A stretch of DNA of 64,000 bases from Cytophagaceae bacterium UBA7467 (GCA_002479785.1 DLPD01000018.1:128358-192357); one strand, 5' to 3'. Counted from the first letter of the stretch, positions 7,003 to 16,562 are shown. Numbers and translations are program-made. The notes: generated by a model from the letters alone, not told the origin.

Positions 7003-8323
7003 ATGGGTAGGAATTCTTTCCTTATTCCTTGCATCCTGTGATACACCTAAAGAAATTGGAGACGATTTGTTTAGCGTGGAGGTGGGATTGAATTATACAG
7101 ATACAATTTCGATTAAATCCTCGACAGTATTAATTGATTCAATCTATACAGGGTCACCTAGTACCCTACTAGTAGGGACTTATAATCATCCTGTATTGGG
7201 TTTGGCAGAATCTGCGGTCTACACGCAAGTTTCTAATATTGACACGCTTTTTGCAAAAGCGACGTCTGTTTACGATTCATTAACCTTACGTTTGGCCTAT
7301 TCAGGTTACCAAGGGGATACAACAAAAACACAAACATTGAGTGTTTATCGCTTATTAGATAGTTTAAACAGAGGTACGGATTATTTTGCAGGATCATCTG
7401 TTCGTTCTGATGCAGCTTTGCTTGGTAGACACACCTTTGCACCTCGTCCTATTCGTACTAAAGCGATGAATGGAGACTCTGTTCGCTATGATACGTTACG
7501 TTTCCGTATGTCAGATACTTTTGGTCGGGAATTGTTGAGTAAATATGCAGATACGAAAGTGGCTGCCGGAAGTAAAGGATTTAGAGATTATTTCCCCGGT
7601 ATGTTGTTTAAATCTACTGGTTCCACCGCAGGGGCTATGATTGGATTCAATCCAGGCTATTCTCGTATGACTTTGTATTTCCATAATCCGGGAGATACGA
7701 CGAAGTATTTCATGGATTATTATTTTAGCTTATCGAACGCGCTTTACCCTGAATTGTTAGCTCGTTTTAATCAGATTAAGTCGACCAAAACGGGAGCATT
7801 GGCCGCCCTTCAAAATCCTGGAAATATCGTTTCTTCAGCTGCAACAAGTGGTATAACCTATATTCAAGCGGGTACGGGAGTCGCCACTAAGGTGGAATTT
7901 CCTTATTTGCTTAGTTTAAAAGGTAACCGAAATGTGGCGGTGAATAAGGCAGAATTAGTGTTAACTGCTGCAGATAATATCGATTTACAGCAAACGATCG
8001 GTCAATTGTCTATCGTAGAAACTAACTCCACTAACCGCACGCTTCGGAATAGTTATGGCTTGAAATATTTACTATCGGAGGGTGGAACGAGTGTGATTAC
8101 CTCAGCAATCGATCCTAGTGCTAAGTCTTATACCTTTAATGTGACTACAGCCATTCAATCCTTATTAGTAGGTAAGCAGGCAAATACAGGGTGGTTAATT
8201 ACTCCGGCGCTGACTTCTAACTCATCAGGTAATACGAGGATCATCAATGAGAGTACTCGTTTTGTGCCTTTACAGGCGATGAAAGCTCGTTTGAAAATCT
8301 ATTATTCTTATATTGCCAAATAA
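6953..8323 (+). CDS. DUF4270-type lipoprotein
   Basis: A secreted lipoprotein of 456 residues. Its signal peptide ends ILSLFLASC, with Cys at residue 29 as lipid attachment site, followed by DTPKEIGDDLF and repeated beta-rich segments typical of DUF4270, a Bacteroidota-specific family. I chose the ATG at 6953 because it gives a normal-length lipoprotein signal; the frame extends back to 6881 with no signal-like sequence. The gene overlaps the GT5-like gene by 50 bases and is followed after 12 bases by an amidase gene. Function unknown. Confidence 0.82.
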   Translation: MTSISSKKCTWKCPAIKWVGILSLFLASCDTPKEIGDDLFSVEVGLNYTDTISIKSSTVLIDSIYTGSPSTLLVGTYNHPVLGLAESAVYTQVSNIDTLFAKATSVYDSLTLRLAYSGYQGDTTKTQTLSVYRLLDSLNRGTDYFAGSSVRSDAALLGRHTFAPRPIRTKAMNGDSVRYDTLRFRMSDTFGRELLSKYADTKVAAGSKGFRDYFPGMLFKSTGSTAGAMIGFNPGYSRMTLYFHNPGDTTKYFMDYYFSLSNALYPELLARFNQIKSTKTGALAALQNPGNIVSSAATSGITYIQAGTGVATKVEFPYLLSLKGNRNVAVNKAELVLTAADNIDLQQTIGQLSIVETNSTNRTLRNSYGLKYLLSEGGTSVITSAIDPSAKSYTFNVTTAIQSLLVGKQANTGWLITPALTSNSSGNTRIINESTRFVPLQAMKARLKIYYSYIAK

Positions 8324-8335
8324 ACTCCGGCAAAT

Positions 8336-9115
8336 ATGGCGAATCTACGGGTAAGCTTAGTTCAAACTGATTTAGGTTGGGAAGATCCTGCTGCTAATTG
8401 TGCGGCATTAGAGGAAAAATTATCTGGCTTAGCCGGTAAAACAGATGTGATTGTCTTACCTGAAATGTTCGCCACAGGCTTTTCTATGACGCCTAACGGT
8501 GCAGAGATAGGCAAGGGACCTGTACTACAGTGGATGCAAGTACAAGCCAACCGCTTAGGGAGTTTGGTGGTAGGTTCTCTCAAAGTAAAACAACAAAACG
8601 CTTTCTTTAATCGGCTCTATGCCGTTCAGCCAGATGGGTCTTTTACCTCTTATGACAAGCGCCATTTGTTTCGGATGGGCGAAGAGCATATGTTTTATCA
8701 ATCAGGTGATAAGCAGGTGATAATTTCCTACAGGGGGTGGAACTTAGCTTTTTTTATATGCTATGATCTTCGCTTTCCAGTTTGGTCACGCAATGTTAAC
8801 ATGGCTTATGACGCAGCCATTTATGTAGCGAATTGGCCTGCTCCTCGAGCGAATGCTTGGAGAACGCTGTTGCAAGCTAGGGCTATTGAAAACCTTTCTT
8901 ATGTAATAGGAGTGAACCGGGTAGGAACCGATGCGAATGGCCTAGATTATGCGGGTGATTCTTTGTTGGTTGATTTTAAAGGAGCACTTCAGCTTGATTT
9001 AGCATCGCAGGATCAAATTTTGACAAGTGAATTATCGGCAACTGAATTAGCCGGGTTTAGGGCAAAATTCCCAGCACACTTAGATGCAGATTCGTTTAGC
9101 TTGTCTTCTCTTTAA
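8336..9115 (+). CDS. Nitrilase-superfamily amidohydrolase (omega-amidase / YafV-like)
   Basis: A 259-residue cytoplasmic C-N hydrolase. The catalytic triad is visible: Glu in VLPEMFATGF (about residue 43), Lys in YDKRHLF (about 110) and Cys in FICYDLRFP (about 143). The wording around the triad and the RAIENLSYVIGVNRVG region match YafV/Nit2-type omega-amidases, which hydrolyse alpha-ketoglutaramate/alpha-ketosuccinamate in methionine-salvage transamination. The gene follows the lipoprotein gene by 12 bases. It ends tail-to-tail with the ABC ATPase gene, overlapping by 20 bases. Confidence 0.85.
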   Translation: MANLRVSLVQTDLGWEDPAANCAALEEKLSGLAGKTDVIVLPEMFATGFSMTPNGAEIGKGPVLQWMQVQANRLGSLVVGSLKVKQQNAFFNRLYAVQPDGSFTSYDKRHLFRMGEEHMFYQSGDKQVIISYRGWNLAFFICYDLRFPVWSRNVNMAYDAAIYVANWPAPRANAWRTLLQARAIENLSYVIGVNRVGTDANGLDYAGDSLLVDFKGALQLDLASQDQILTSELSATELAGFRAKFPAHLDADSFSLSSL

Positions 9116-9785
9116 AGAATTGCTCTAAATCCTTGATTTCTTTCATTGGGCTATCGCTCACTAATTTGCCTTGGTGAATCAATAAAACCCGGTCGCAGAT
9201 AGCTTCTACTTCCGATAGAATATGGCTAGAGAATAAGATAATGCGGTCTTTTTGTAAGCTTTTGATTAAGTTACGAATTTCATCACGTTGGTTCGGATCC
9301 AAGCCACTCGTCGGTTCATCTAAGATCAATATTGGCGGATCGTGTAAGATCGCCAAGGCTATTCCCACTCGCTGCTGATACCCTTTAGAAAGCGCTTGGA
9401 TTTTCTTATGCGCCTCTTTTTCAAGGCCAACCCACTCGATCACCTCTTGAATTCGCTTGTCTGGATACTGGATTTGGTGAATATTTCCTATGAAGGCTAA
9501 AAATTCCCGAACATACATTTCTGGATATAATGGGTTGTTTTCGGCTAAATAACCTATCTGCTTTTTAAGGGCAATTTCTTGTTCATGAGGATCTTTTCCG
9601 CCGATCGTAATGGAACCAGATGTAGGCTGGACAAGTCCCAAAAGCATTTTCAATGTCGTCGATTTCCCGGCTCCGTTGGGTCCCAGAAATCCCACTATTT
9701 GGCCCACTTCTATACGAAAGTTTAGGTCGTGAACGGCGGGTTGATTTCCGTAGTTTTTAGAAAGATTCTTTACCTCGATGAACAT
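9096..9785 (-). CDS. ABC transporter ATP-binding protein, GldA-like
   Basis: A 229-residue ATPase subunit with Walker A GPNGAGKST (about residue 38), Q-loop region AENNPLYPEMYV, signature LSKGYQQRVGIA (about 132), Walker B ILILDEPTSGLD and the H-loop SSHIL. The text LYPEMYVREFL and the SKGY signature resemble GldA, the ATPase of the Bacteroidota gliding/secretion-linked GldAFG exporter. It is shorter than GldA, and no permease genes lie beside it, so I call it GldA-like only. The start at 9785 (MFIEVKNLSK) is the family start; the frame reaches 9803. Confidence 0.82.
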   Translation of the reverse strand: MFIEVKNLSKNYGNQPAVHDLNFRIEVGQIVGFLGPNGAGKSTTLKMLLGLVQPTSGSITIGGKDPHEQEIALKKQIGYLAENNPLYPEMYVREFLAFIGNIHQIQYPDKRIQEVIEWVGLEKEAHKKIQALSKGYQQRVGIALAILHDPPILILDEPTSGLDPNQRDEIRNLIKSLQKDRIILFSSHILSEVEAICDRVLLIHQGKLVSDSPMKEIKDLEQFFKEKTS

Positions 9786-9790
9786 ATTAA

Positions 9791-9798
9791 CAAAGGTA
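9791..9798 (-). promoter_or_regulatory. -7 box directly before the GldA-like ATG
   Basis: Minus-strand TACCTTTG, the same octamer as at 1972-1979, lies five bases from the ATG at 9785, which suggests a leaderless transcript. Confidence 0.4.
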
Positions 9799-9821
9799 GT
9801 CAAAAAGGGAATTATTTCGTG

Positions 9822-9829
9822 TAACTTTG
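9822..9829 (+). promoter_or_regulatory. -7 promoter box for ribBA
   Basis: TAACTTTG matches TAnnTTTG and lies 25 bases before the ribBA ATG at 9855. The leader is too short for an FMN riboswitch. Confidence 0.42.
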
Positions 9830-9854
9830 TGTTTCTGATTCAAATGCCTACAAA

Positions 9855-11066
9855 ATGCTAGATGATATTCGCTTAGATCGTATTGAAGATGCCTTGGAAG
9901 ATATTCGCCAAGGTAAAATAATTATAGTCGCGGACGATGAAGATCGGGAGAACGAGGGTGATATGATTTGTGCCTCAGAAGCGATCACGCCTGAAATCGT
10001 GAATTTTATGATCAAGGAAGCGCGCGGTTTAATGTGTGTTTCTTTGACAGATGAGCGTTGCCAGGCATTGGGTTTAGAGATGATGGTGAATCAGAATACA
10101 ACTTCCCACGAGACACCATTTACGGTTTCAGTTGATTTATTAGGCAACGGTTGTACGACGGGTATTTCTGCTTCAGATCGTTCCAAGACTATTAAGGCAT
10201 TAGTTGATCCTGCCACTCAGCCATCAGATTTAGGAAGACCTGGTCATATTTTCCCGTTAAAGTCACGTACAGAAGGTGTTTTGCGTCGTACAGGACATAC
10301 GGAGGCTTCGATGGACTTCGCCCGTTTAGCCGGGTTTAAACCATCTGGTGTATTGATCGAGGTTTTGAATGAAGATGGCAGTATGGCGCGATTGCCTGAT
10401 CTTCGCAAGTTGGCTGATAAACACCAGTTGAAACTAGTGACGATCAAAGATTTAATCGAATACCGGTTAGCTAAAGAATCTTTGATTAAGCGAGAAATTG
10501 GAGTGAACATGCCTACTGAATGGGGCTCTTTCGAATTAGTAGCGTTCAAGCAAATCAATACGGGAGATACGCATTTAGCCTTAATCAAGGGAAGCTGGGA
10601 AAAAGAAGAGCCTGTGATGGTACGGGTGCATAGTTCTTGTGTGACGGGAGATATTTTTGGTTCTTGTCGCTGCGATTGTGGTGAACAATTACACGCTGCC
10701 ATGGAAATGGTAGAGAAAGAGGGGAAAGGGGTAATTTTATATATGTTCCAAGAAGGCCGCGGAATCGGTCTAATTAATAAATTAAAAGCCTATAAATTGC
10801 AAGAGCAAGGCCGGGATACAGTGGAAGCGAACTTAGAATTAGGTTTCGCGATGGATGAGCGTGATTACGGCGTAGGTGCTCAAATTTTGCGTGACTTAGG
10901 TATTCACAAGATTCGTTTAATCTCAAATAACCCGAAGAAAAGAGCCGGATTAATGGGATATGGATTAGAAATTGTGGATTCGATCGGAATAGAGATTCAA
11001 GCTAATCCACACAACCAAAAATACTTAGAAACGAAAAGAGATAAAATGGGGCACGCGATTCGCTAG
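9855..11066 (+). CDS. ribBA: Bifunctional 3,4-dihydroxy-2-butanone-4-phosphate synthase / GTP cyclohydrolase II
   Basis: A 403-residue fusion catalysing the two entry reactions of riboflavin synthesis. Residues 1 to about 200 form the RibB domain: [13 protein letters not shown] carries the acidic metal site, and GHIFPL and [10 protein letters not shown] are substrate-site motifs. Residues about 205-403 form the RibA domain, with [21 protein letters not shown] holding the zinc cysteines and QEGRGIGL the catalytic arginine. Both active sites look complete. The gene is single, convergent with the prohibitin-like gene. Confidence 0.97.
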   Translation: MLDDIRLDRIEDALEDIRQGKIIIVADDEDRENEGDMICASEAITPEIVNFMIKEARGLMCVSLTDERCQALGLEMMVNQNTTSHETPFTVSVDLLGNGCTTGISASDRSKTIKALVDPATQPSDLGRPGHIFPLKSRTEGVLRRTGHTEASMDFARLAGFKPSGVLIEVLNEDGSMARLPDLRKLADKHQLKLVTIKDLIEYRLAKESLIKREIGVNMPTEWGSFELVAFKQINTGDTHLALIKGSWEKEEPVMVRVHSSCVTGDIFGSCRCDCGEQLHAAMEMVEKEGKGVILYMFQEGRGIGLINKLKAYKLQEQGRDTVEANLELGFAMDERDYGVGAQILRDLGIHKIRLISNNPKKRAGLMGYGLEIVDSIGIEIQANPHNQKYLETKRDKMGHAIR

Positions 11067-11084
11067 AATCACGTGCCACTTTAC

Positions 11085-11987
11085 TTATTGATTCCCTAAG
11101 ATAATCGGGGCACTCTTGCTACCCATTATGATCACTTTCGCGTTAGGGGATTTAGCTAATTCTTTTTGGGCAATAATCGACTCATACTGCAATTGCTTGT
11201 CGCTTAGACCCGTCGACAAAATCTTTTGGTAATCCGCGATACCCTGCGCCTCCACCCGCTTTCTTTCCGCTTCTTGCTTTTCTTTCTGTAACACGAATTG
11301 CATCTTTTGTGCATCTTGTTCCGCATTGATTTTCGATTCAATCGTTTGTTTTACAGAAGTAGGGAGATTGATGTTACGGATTAATAATTGCTCTAAAACC
11401 AACCCTCTTTTCTTAAAATTCTTTTCAATATCTTGGTAAATACGCTGTTGAAATTCGTTACGCTTTAAGGAATATAGTGCTACGGCATCATAATAAACTG
11501 CATTATCGCGAATCATGGTACGCGTAATTGGTCGTACGACCTTGTCCTTGTAGTCCTCTCCAATTTCGCGTAAGACGCGTGGAGCTTCAGATGGAATGAT
11601 TCGGAATAGAACGGTTAAATCAACCACAACCTCTAATCCGTCGGCCGTTAAAACGCGGATTGCATCGTCCCCAGCTTTGTCGCCTTCGTCATGGACGCTT
11701 GACATGGTATAGTTTTGGGTTTTTGCATCAAATACGACCACTTTTGCTAAAGGGTTAACAAAGTTAAGACCACTATTTAAGGTGGAGGGTTGCACTTTTC
11801 CAAATACGCTTTGGACTCCTACTTCACCTGCATCTACTTGTACAATAGCTGAACTCGTAACTCCAAGGATAGCCAAAACGGCTCCTACCACTTTGAAGGT
11901 TTTGCTGTATTTCGAGAATACTAAATTGGGGTTAGATATCGCATTTCCGGCGATAAATAACAAAATACCTAGGAAGATGAAAAACAT
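11085..11987 (-). CDS. Prohibitin-like SPFH/Band 7 domain membrane protein
   Basis: A 300-residue protein with two N-terminal hydrophobic segments (about residues 2-16 and 30-48) and the prohibitin hallmark VDAGEVGVQSVFGKV. An SPFH domain follows, then a helical region rich in Lys/Glu/Gln/Ala (EKEQEAERKRVEAQGIADYQ) predicted as a coiled coil. Prohibitin/HflK/stomatin proteins form ring-shaped membrane scaffolds. The partner is not visible. A minus-strand -7-like box, TAAATTTG (12010-12017), lies about 22 bases upstream of the ATG. Confidence 0.87.
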   Translation of the reverse strand: MFFIFLGILLFIAGNAISNPNLVFSKYSKTFKVVGAVLAILGVTSSAIVQVDAGEVGVQSVFGKVQPSTLNSGLNFVNPLAKVVVFDAKTQNYTMSSVHDEGDKAGDDAIRVLTADGLEVVVDLTVLFRIIPSEAPRVLREIGEDYKDKVVRPITRTMIRDNAVYYDAVALYSLKRNEFQQRIYQDIEKNFKKRGLVLEQLLIRNINLPTSVKQTIESKINAEQDAQKMQFVLQKEKQEAERKRVEAQGIADYQKILSTGLSDKQLQYESIIAQKELAKSPNAKVIIMGSKSAPIILGNQ

Positions 11988-12039
11988 AGTTTTTTGATTT
12001 AAATGTTATCAAATTTATCATAAAGTATTCAATAATCCC

Positions 12040-12047
12040 TAATTTTG
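12040..12047 (+). promoter_or_regulatory. -7 box directly before mlaF
   Basis: TAATTTTG matches TAnnTTTG, and only three bases separate it from the ATG at 12051. If it is used, the mlaF-murB-kdsA mRNA starts at the initiation codon. Confidence 0.42.
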
Positions 12048-12050
12048 AAT

Positions 12051-12779
12051 ATGATTGAAATCAAGGGTTTATCTAAATCTTTTAACGGTCGTGTTGTGCT
12101 GAATGACATTAGTGCGAATTTCCAACAAGGAAAGACGAATATGGTCATTGGTGGAAGTGGAACTGGGAAATCTGTTTTGCTAAAATGCATGATCGGGATT
12201 TTAGTGCCTGAACAAGGTCAGGTTCTCTACGATGGGCGTGATTTTTTGACAGCACACCCAGATGTGGTGAAAGAAATTCGCCGTGAAATGGGCGTTCTAT
12301 TTCAAGGAGGAGCTCTTTTTGATTCTAAATCCGTTTTGGAAAATGTTCGTTTTCCGCTAGATACACTTACTTCACAAACGCTTGAGGAGAAAAACGCGCA
12401 GGCGATGCTCTGTTTACAACGCGTAGGTCTAGAGAAATCAGCCTTGTTGATGCCATCTGAAATTTCTGGAGGAATGAAAAAGCGGGTGGGTATCGCAAGA
12501 GCCATTGTCATGAATCCGAAATATTTGTTCTGTGATGAGCCTAACTCAGGTTTAGATCCATTGACTGCGGTGAAAATTGATTATTTAATTCAGGAAATCA
12601 CGCAGGAATACAACATGACCACGGTGGTTATTTCGCATGATATGAATTCAGTGATGCGGATGGGGGAATCCATCATCTTTTTAAAAGAGGGAAGGAAGAT
12701 TTGGGAAGGGAATTCAGAGACTTTTCACCACTCGGGAGAACCCGCTTTAGAGGAGTTTTTATCAACAAAATTAGTTTAA
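12051..12779 (+). CDS. mlaF: Mla-type ABC transporter ATP-binding protein (phospholipid transport)
   Basis: A 242-residue ATPase of the MlaF/Ttg2A group. It has Walker A GGSGTGKSVLLKC (about residue 34), signature EISGGMKKRVGIARAI (about 137), Walker B YLFCDEPNSGLDP and an H-loop ISHDM. The GTGKS Walker A and SGGMKKR signature are typical of MlaF. The complex moves phospholipids between inner and outer membrane. I start at ATG 12051 (MIEIKGLSKSF) rather than the TTG at 12045. murB follows after one base. The matching permease MlaE is at 53580-54311, unusually far away. Confidence 0.88.
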   Translation: MIEIKGLSKSFNGRVVLNDISANFQQGKTNMVIGGSGTGKSVLLKCMIGILVPEQGQVLYDGRDFLTAHPDVVKEIRREMGVLFQGGALFDSKSVLENVRFPLDTLTSQTLEEKNAQAMLCLQRVGLEKSALLMPSEISGGMKKRVGIARAIVMNPKYLFCDEPNSGLDPLTAVKIDYLIQEITQEYNMTTVVISHDMNSVMRMGESIIFLKEGRKIWEGNSETFHHSGEPALEEFLSTKLV

Positions 12780-12780
12780 T

Positions 12781-13785
12781 ATGTACTCTCTACGTGCTTA
12801 TAATACGTTTGGGATTGAGGCGGGAGCCAGTCAATTCGTAGAGATTAGCTCCATTGATCACTATATTTCGCTGCGTAAATCGGGGGAATATGCGCATTTG
12901 CCTCACCTTTTTCTAGGTGGAGGAAGTAATGTGTTGTTGACTAAATCCCAGGAGGCCTTGGTAGTTAAAATTTCTATTCCAGGTATCGATGTTATAAAAG
13001 AGGATGCTGAATATGTGTGGTTGAGAGGGGGGGCTGGAGTGGTTTGGGACGAATTTGTTCAATTTGCTGTGAACCATGGCTGGTCTGGATTAGAGAATTT
13101 ATCGTTAATTCCGGGTACCGTGGGTGCGGCTCCCATGCAAAATATCGGTGCCTACGGTGCTGAAATTAAGGATACTTTTGAGTCTTTGGAGGCATTGAAT
13201 TTGCAGACTTTGGAAATAGAGGTATTCGACGCCAAAGCTTGTGCTTTTGGCTACCGAGAGAGCTTCTTTAAGCGCGCAGGAAAGGGTCAATACCTAATTA
13301 GCGCTGTGACGTTTAAGTTGTCCAAGAAACCTTCGGTAAAAACGTCTTATGGAGCGATCCAAGATGTTTTAGCAGCTAAAGGAATTACACAGCCATCTAT
13401 CCGCGAAGTAGCGGATGCTGTCATTGAAATTCGCCAGAGTAAGTTGCCAGATCCTAAAGAAATCGGTAACTCGGGTAGCTTCTTTAAAAATCCAACGGTT
13501 TCGGCCTCTGAGGCGTCGCGACTGATGGCTGAATTTCCGGGGATTCCGAATTATCCTGTAGAAGGAAGTACTGATGTCAAATTTCCAGCAGGTTGGTTCA
13601 TTGAGAAGGCTGGTTGGAAAGGCTTCAGAAGAGGGGATGCAGGGGTGCATGCGAAGCAAGCACTCGTTTTAGTGAATTATGGAGAGGCAACAGGTGCGGA
13701 GATTTTAGCCCTCTCGGAAGAAATTAAGCAATCAATTAAAGACACGTTCGGTGTTTCATTAGAGACCGAAGTAAATATTTTATAA
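12781..13785 (+). CDS. murB: UDP-N-acetylenolpyruvoylglucosamine reductase
   Basis: MurB (334 aa) reduces the enolpyruvyl group to make UDP-N-acetylmuramate, the second committed step of peptidoglycan synthesis, using FAD and NADPH. Seen here: the N-terminal AYNTFGIEA, FAD motif LGGGSNVLLT (about residue 43), IPGTVGAAPMQNIGAYGAE (about 112), the catalytic serine in GNSGSFFKNP (about 229) and the final Glu in SLETEVNIL. The length and the Y/S/E residues indicate type I MurB as in E. coli. It is co-transcribed with mlaF and kdsA (1-base gaps). Confidence 0.96.
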   Translation: MYSLRAYNTFGIEAGASQFVEISSIDHYISLRKSGEYAHLPHLFLGGGSNVLLTKSQEALVVKISIPGIDVIKEDAEYVWLRGGAGVVWDEFVQFAVNHGWSGLENLSLIPGTVGAAPMQNIGAYGAEIKDTFESLEALNLQTLEIEVFDAKACAFGYRESFFKRAGKGQYLISAVTFKLSKKPSVKTSYGAIQDVLAAKGITQPSIREVADAVIEIRQSKLPDPKEIGNSGSFFKNPTVSASEASRLMAEFPGIPNYPVEGSTDVKFPAGWFIEKAGWKGFRRGDAGVHAKQALVLVNYGEATGAEILALSEEIKQSIKDTFGVSLETEVNIL

Positions 13786-13786
13786 C

Positions 13787-14596
13787 ATGACATTACCCAC
13801 ATTAGCTAATTTAGGCAAAGGTCCTTTCTTTTTAATGGCAGGATCTTGTGCCATAGAGAGCAACGATTTAGCTTTTGAGATTGCAGAAAAAATAGATGGT
13901 ATCACGAAATCAATGGGTATTCCCTATATTTTCAAAGGTTCCTACCGCAAGGCAAATCGTACTAAAATTGATTCCTTTACCGGTATTGGTGATATCAAAG
14001 CGCTCGAAATTTTGCAAGCGGTGGGAAAAAAGTATGCTTTACCTACCGTAACGGATATTCACGAAAGCTCGGAAGCAGCCATGGCGGCGGCTTATGTCGA
14101 TGTGTTACAAATTCCGGCATTCCTTTGTCGTCAAACTGACTTATTAGCTGCTGCTGCCCAAACAGGCAAAGCAGTTAATATCAAAAAAGGACAATTCATG
14201 TCGGGCGCTTCTATGCGTTTTGCCGTGGAAAAAGTGTTACATGAGAATCCAGAAGCGGTTGTTTACTTAACTGACCGTGGTAATTCCTTTGGTTATGGAG
14301 ATTTAGTAGTGGATTACCGAAATATTCCGGAGATGTCTGCGATGAATGTGCCTGTCATCATGGATTGCACGCACTCTTTACAACGTCCTAATCAAACGAC
14401 AGGCGTAACGGGTGGACAACCCGCTCTGATTGAAACCATCGCTAAAGCGGCAATTGCGGTAGGTGCTGATGGAATCTTTATCGAAACTCACCCGAATCCT
14501 TCCATTGCGAAATCAGATGGGGCAAATATGCTTCCATTAGATCAACTAGAAGGTCTGTTAGAGAAACTATTACGTGTTCGCGAAGCGATTGTTTAA
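13787..14596 (+). CDS. kdsA: 3-deoxy-8-phosphooctulonate (Kdo-8-phosphate) synthase
   Basis: KdsA (269 aa) condenses arabinose 5-phosphate with phosphoenolpyruvate for the Kdo of lipid A-linked core sugars. Motifs: AGSCAIES near residue 19, FKGSYRKANRT, SGASMRFAVEK, LTDRGNSFGYG and MDCTHSLQRPN. The Cys in AGSCAIES is the metal ligand found in the metal-dependent class (Aquifex type), where E. coli has Asn, so this enzyme should need a divalent metal. Third gene of the mlaF-murB-kdsA operon. Its TAA overlaps the stop of the convergent gene by four bases. Confidence 0.96.
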   Translation: MTLPTLANLGKGPFFLMAGSCAIESNDLAFEIAEKIDGITKSMGIPYIFKGSYRKANRTKIDSFTGIGDIKALEILQAVGKKYALPTVTDIHESSEAAMAAAYVDVLQIPAFLCRQTDLLAAAAQTGKAVNIKKGQFMSGASMRFAVEKVLHENPEAVVYLTDRGNSFGYGDLVVDYRNIPEMSAMNVPVIMDCTHSLQRPNQTTGVTGGQPALIETIAKAAIAVGADGIFIETHPNPSIAKSDGANMLPLDQLEGLLEKLLRVREAIV

Positions 14597-16491
14597 TGCA
14601 TCTTGTAGCTGATTTGTAGGGTGATATCGGTTTTATGATTCCCTTCAATTGCCTCTAAGCTAGAACCTATCTCCGTTCGATCCTGGTATTGAATGCGTGC
14701 CCATTTAGCGGCTAAAGAGATTTCTTTGTTCCATTGATAAGCAATCACTAGTGTTGTTTTAATGGCTTTACCTGCATGGGCTGGCAAAAGAAAGGAATAA
14801 GGAACTCCTGGTTCATAGGCATAATTCCGCGTGTCATAGCTAGGCGTATTAATCAAGGCAAACCGTCCTTGTATATTCCATTTGCCTTGATCCCATTTTA
14901 TGTCTTGTAGTAGTAAAAAACCGATTTCTGAACCCAATGAGGAGCCCATTACGCGCACGTGAAAATCCCAAGATTTGATGGCAATATAATGGCCATCCAG
15001 ACTGATCTGAATCAAGTCTTTTTCTTCCTTTCGAGTCCATTTACCTTGGATGAATCCACGTGCGCTATGCCTTTTTTCCCACTGCAAACGGCTAAGCAAT
15101 TCCCAGCCAGACGTATTTGGATTTACAACTTGGTATTTAGGACCAGGGAAGCGAAAATAATCGAAATAGGAGCTAAGCTTCATTCGCCTATTGATTTGAT
15201 AACCTAAGCCCAGGAAAAGACCTATTTCGTTGAGATTTTCTGCGTTTTCAGAAAGTCCATTCGATTTAGGGCTGAAATAGCCAGCGGAATAGTGCCTGAG
15301 TAAATAGGAGATATCTAATTTCTTTGATAGAGAGGTGGCAGCAGAATGAATGAAGGAATACTGATTTAAGCCAGCATAAGCAAGCTCGCCCACCATTCGG
15401 ATGTTCTTCAGCGGATATTGGAAGCTGATAGAATAATTCTTTAGTTCATTTCCAGACCATTCGGGCTGCTTATAGCCTATTCCGATGGGTTTAGGAAAAG
15501 ACCAAAGGGTATAAACCGCGTTTAACTGGAGGATGAGTGGGATGCTTAGTGGTGTAAAGCTGAGGTTTGCCCCTGCTGTTTTTTCTTGCATTGCATTTCT
15601 ATGGCTGATTTCCGAATTCGTTCGATGAAAACCATCTTCGACCCTCGTTCGCAAATAGGTTTTTCCTGTTGAATCAATTCCAGTGGTGGCATCTAAATTT
15701 CGGTAGGACACAAAAGTCTGAATTCTGAGATTTTCCTTCAGCTTAAAAGTGGCATTAATTCCTCTGTAGTAGCCATATTCAACACTAGAACTGTAGACTA
15801 AACCCCCAAGATTGAATTTTTGAGTGGCTTTGATGCTCTCAAAACTCTTGCCTAAGGAAAAGCCTCCAGATTGAACAAGTCCTTGTCCCCATTGATTGAT
15901 GAAATCGCCTAGGAGGACTTTTTCCAGTACACCTTGGGATTTAAATGCTATAAATCCACTGCTAAAATCGCTCAGATCTTTCTCTCCTGCGTCTTTTTGT
16001 AGCAGAAATCCTATCCGAAGGTTGGCATTCAATTGACCCCGATAACGAAGAGTTTGATTGGTTCTATCGCCTATATAGCGGATCTTGCTTCGTAGATCAG
16101 GGTCAGTAAAGCCTTTTTTAGTCTCTACGGTCCAATCACTTTTAAACAAAATTTGATGGGTGGACGCATTCGGTTTCCACCAGTTGGGAGTCATTGGTTG
16201 GCAAACTAAGTAGTCTTGAATTCGGCGCAAGAAGGCTAAATCCCATCCCGGGATAGTTTGTAATTCGAGGATCGATTGGAATGAGCCTATTTGTTTGCGG
16301 AATGCTATAAATGCAGTGATTTGATCTGAGTTAAATAGGAGAGATGATTGTAGCTCCGTTTCAGATACGAGATTTATATTCAGAGGATTCGCTAGATAGT
16401 AGTCGAAGCTAGATTGCTTTTCCTCCTCCACTTGCGTAGGAATTTGGGCGAAACAGCTAAAAGAAGTCAGGAAAAGTAGGATCGTTTTCAA
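14593..16491 (-). CDS. Helix-hairpin-helix-containing outer-membrane beta-barrel protein
   Basis: A 632-residue protein with a signal peptide (MKTILLFLTSFSCFAQ). An N-terminal ComEA-like helix-hairpin-helix region follows (NPLNINLVSETELQ ... ITAFIAFRKQIGSFQSILELQTIPG), then about 500 residues of alternating aromatic/polar beta strands typical of an outer-membrane barrel, ending in ITLQISYKMH. This architecture is recurrent in Bacteroidota but its function is not established to my knowledge. HhH domains usually bind DNA, so a link to DNA uptake is possible, but it is inference. Monocistronic. Confidence 0.72.
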   Translation of the reverse strand: MKTILLFLTSFSCFAQIPTQVEEEKQSSFDYYLANPLNINLVSETELQSSLLFNSDQITAFIAFRKQIGSFQSILELQTIPGWDLAFLRRIQDYLVCQPMTPNWWKPNASTHQILFKSDWTVETKKGFTDPDLRSKIRYIGDRTNQTLRYRGQLNANLRIGFLLQKDAGEKDLSDFSSGFIAFKSQGVLEKVLLGDFINQWGQGLVQSGGFSLGKSFESIKATQKFNLGGLVYSSSVEYGYYRGINATFKLKENLRIQTFVSYRNLDATTGIDSTGKTYLRTRVEDGFHRTNSEISHRNAMQEKTAGANLSFTPLSIPLILQLNAVYTLWSFPKPIGIGYKQPEWSGNELKNYSISFQYPLKNIRMVGELAYAGLNQYSFIHSAATSLSKKLDISYLLRHYSAGYFSPKSNGLSENAENLNEIGLFLGLGYQINRRMKLSSYFDYFRFPGPKYQVVNPNTSGWELLSRLQWEKRHSARGFIQGKWTRKEEKDLIQISLDGHYIAIKSWDFHVRVMGSSLGSEIGFLLLQDIKWDQGKWNIQGRFALINTPSYDTRNYAYEPGVPYSFLLPAHAGKAIKTTLVIAYQWNKEISLAAKWARIQYQDRTEIGSSLEAIEGNHKTDITLQISYKMH

Positions 16492-16562
16492 GGAATTAAT
16501 TTTCCCTGAAATTACCGTATGATCGAGCTTTAAGGCAGATTAAAACTGATAATGATAATCAG

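Noticed and set aside
7003..7044. ATG touching the GT5-like stop (TAAATG) as start of the next gene
   Set aside because: It is in a different frame from the DUF4270 lipoprotein and meets a stop after a few codons; the lipoprotein signal fits the ATG at 6953.
9096..9785. True gldA of the gliding machinery
   Set aside because: Shorter than GldA, and no gldF/gldG permease-like genes are adjacent, so only similarity is claimed.
9804..9854. FMN riboswitch before ribBA
   Set aside because: The whole spacer is about 50 bases and contains a promoter box; an FMN aptamer needs more than twice that length and its conserved helices are absent.
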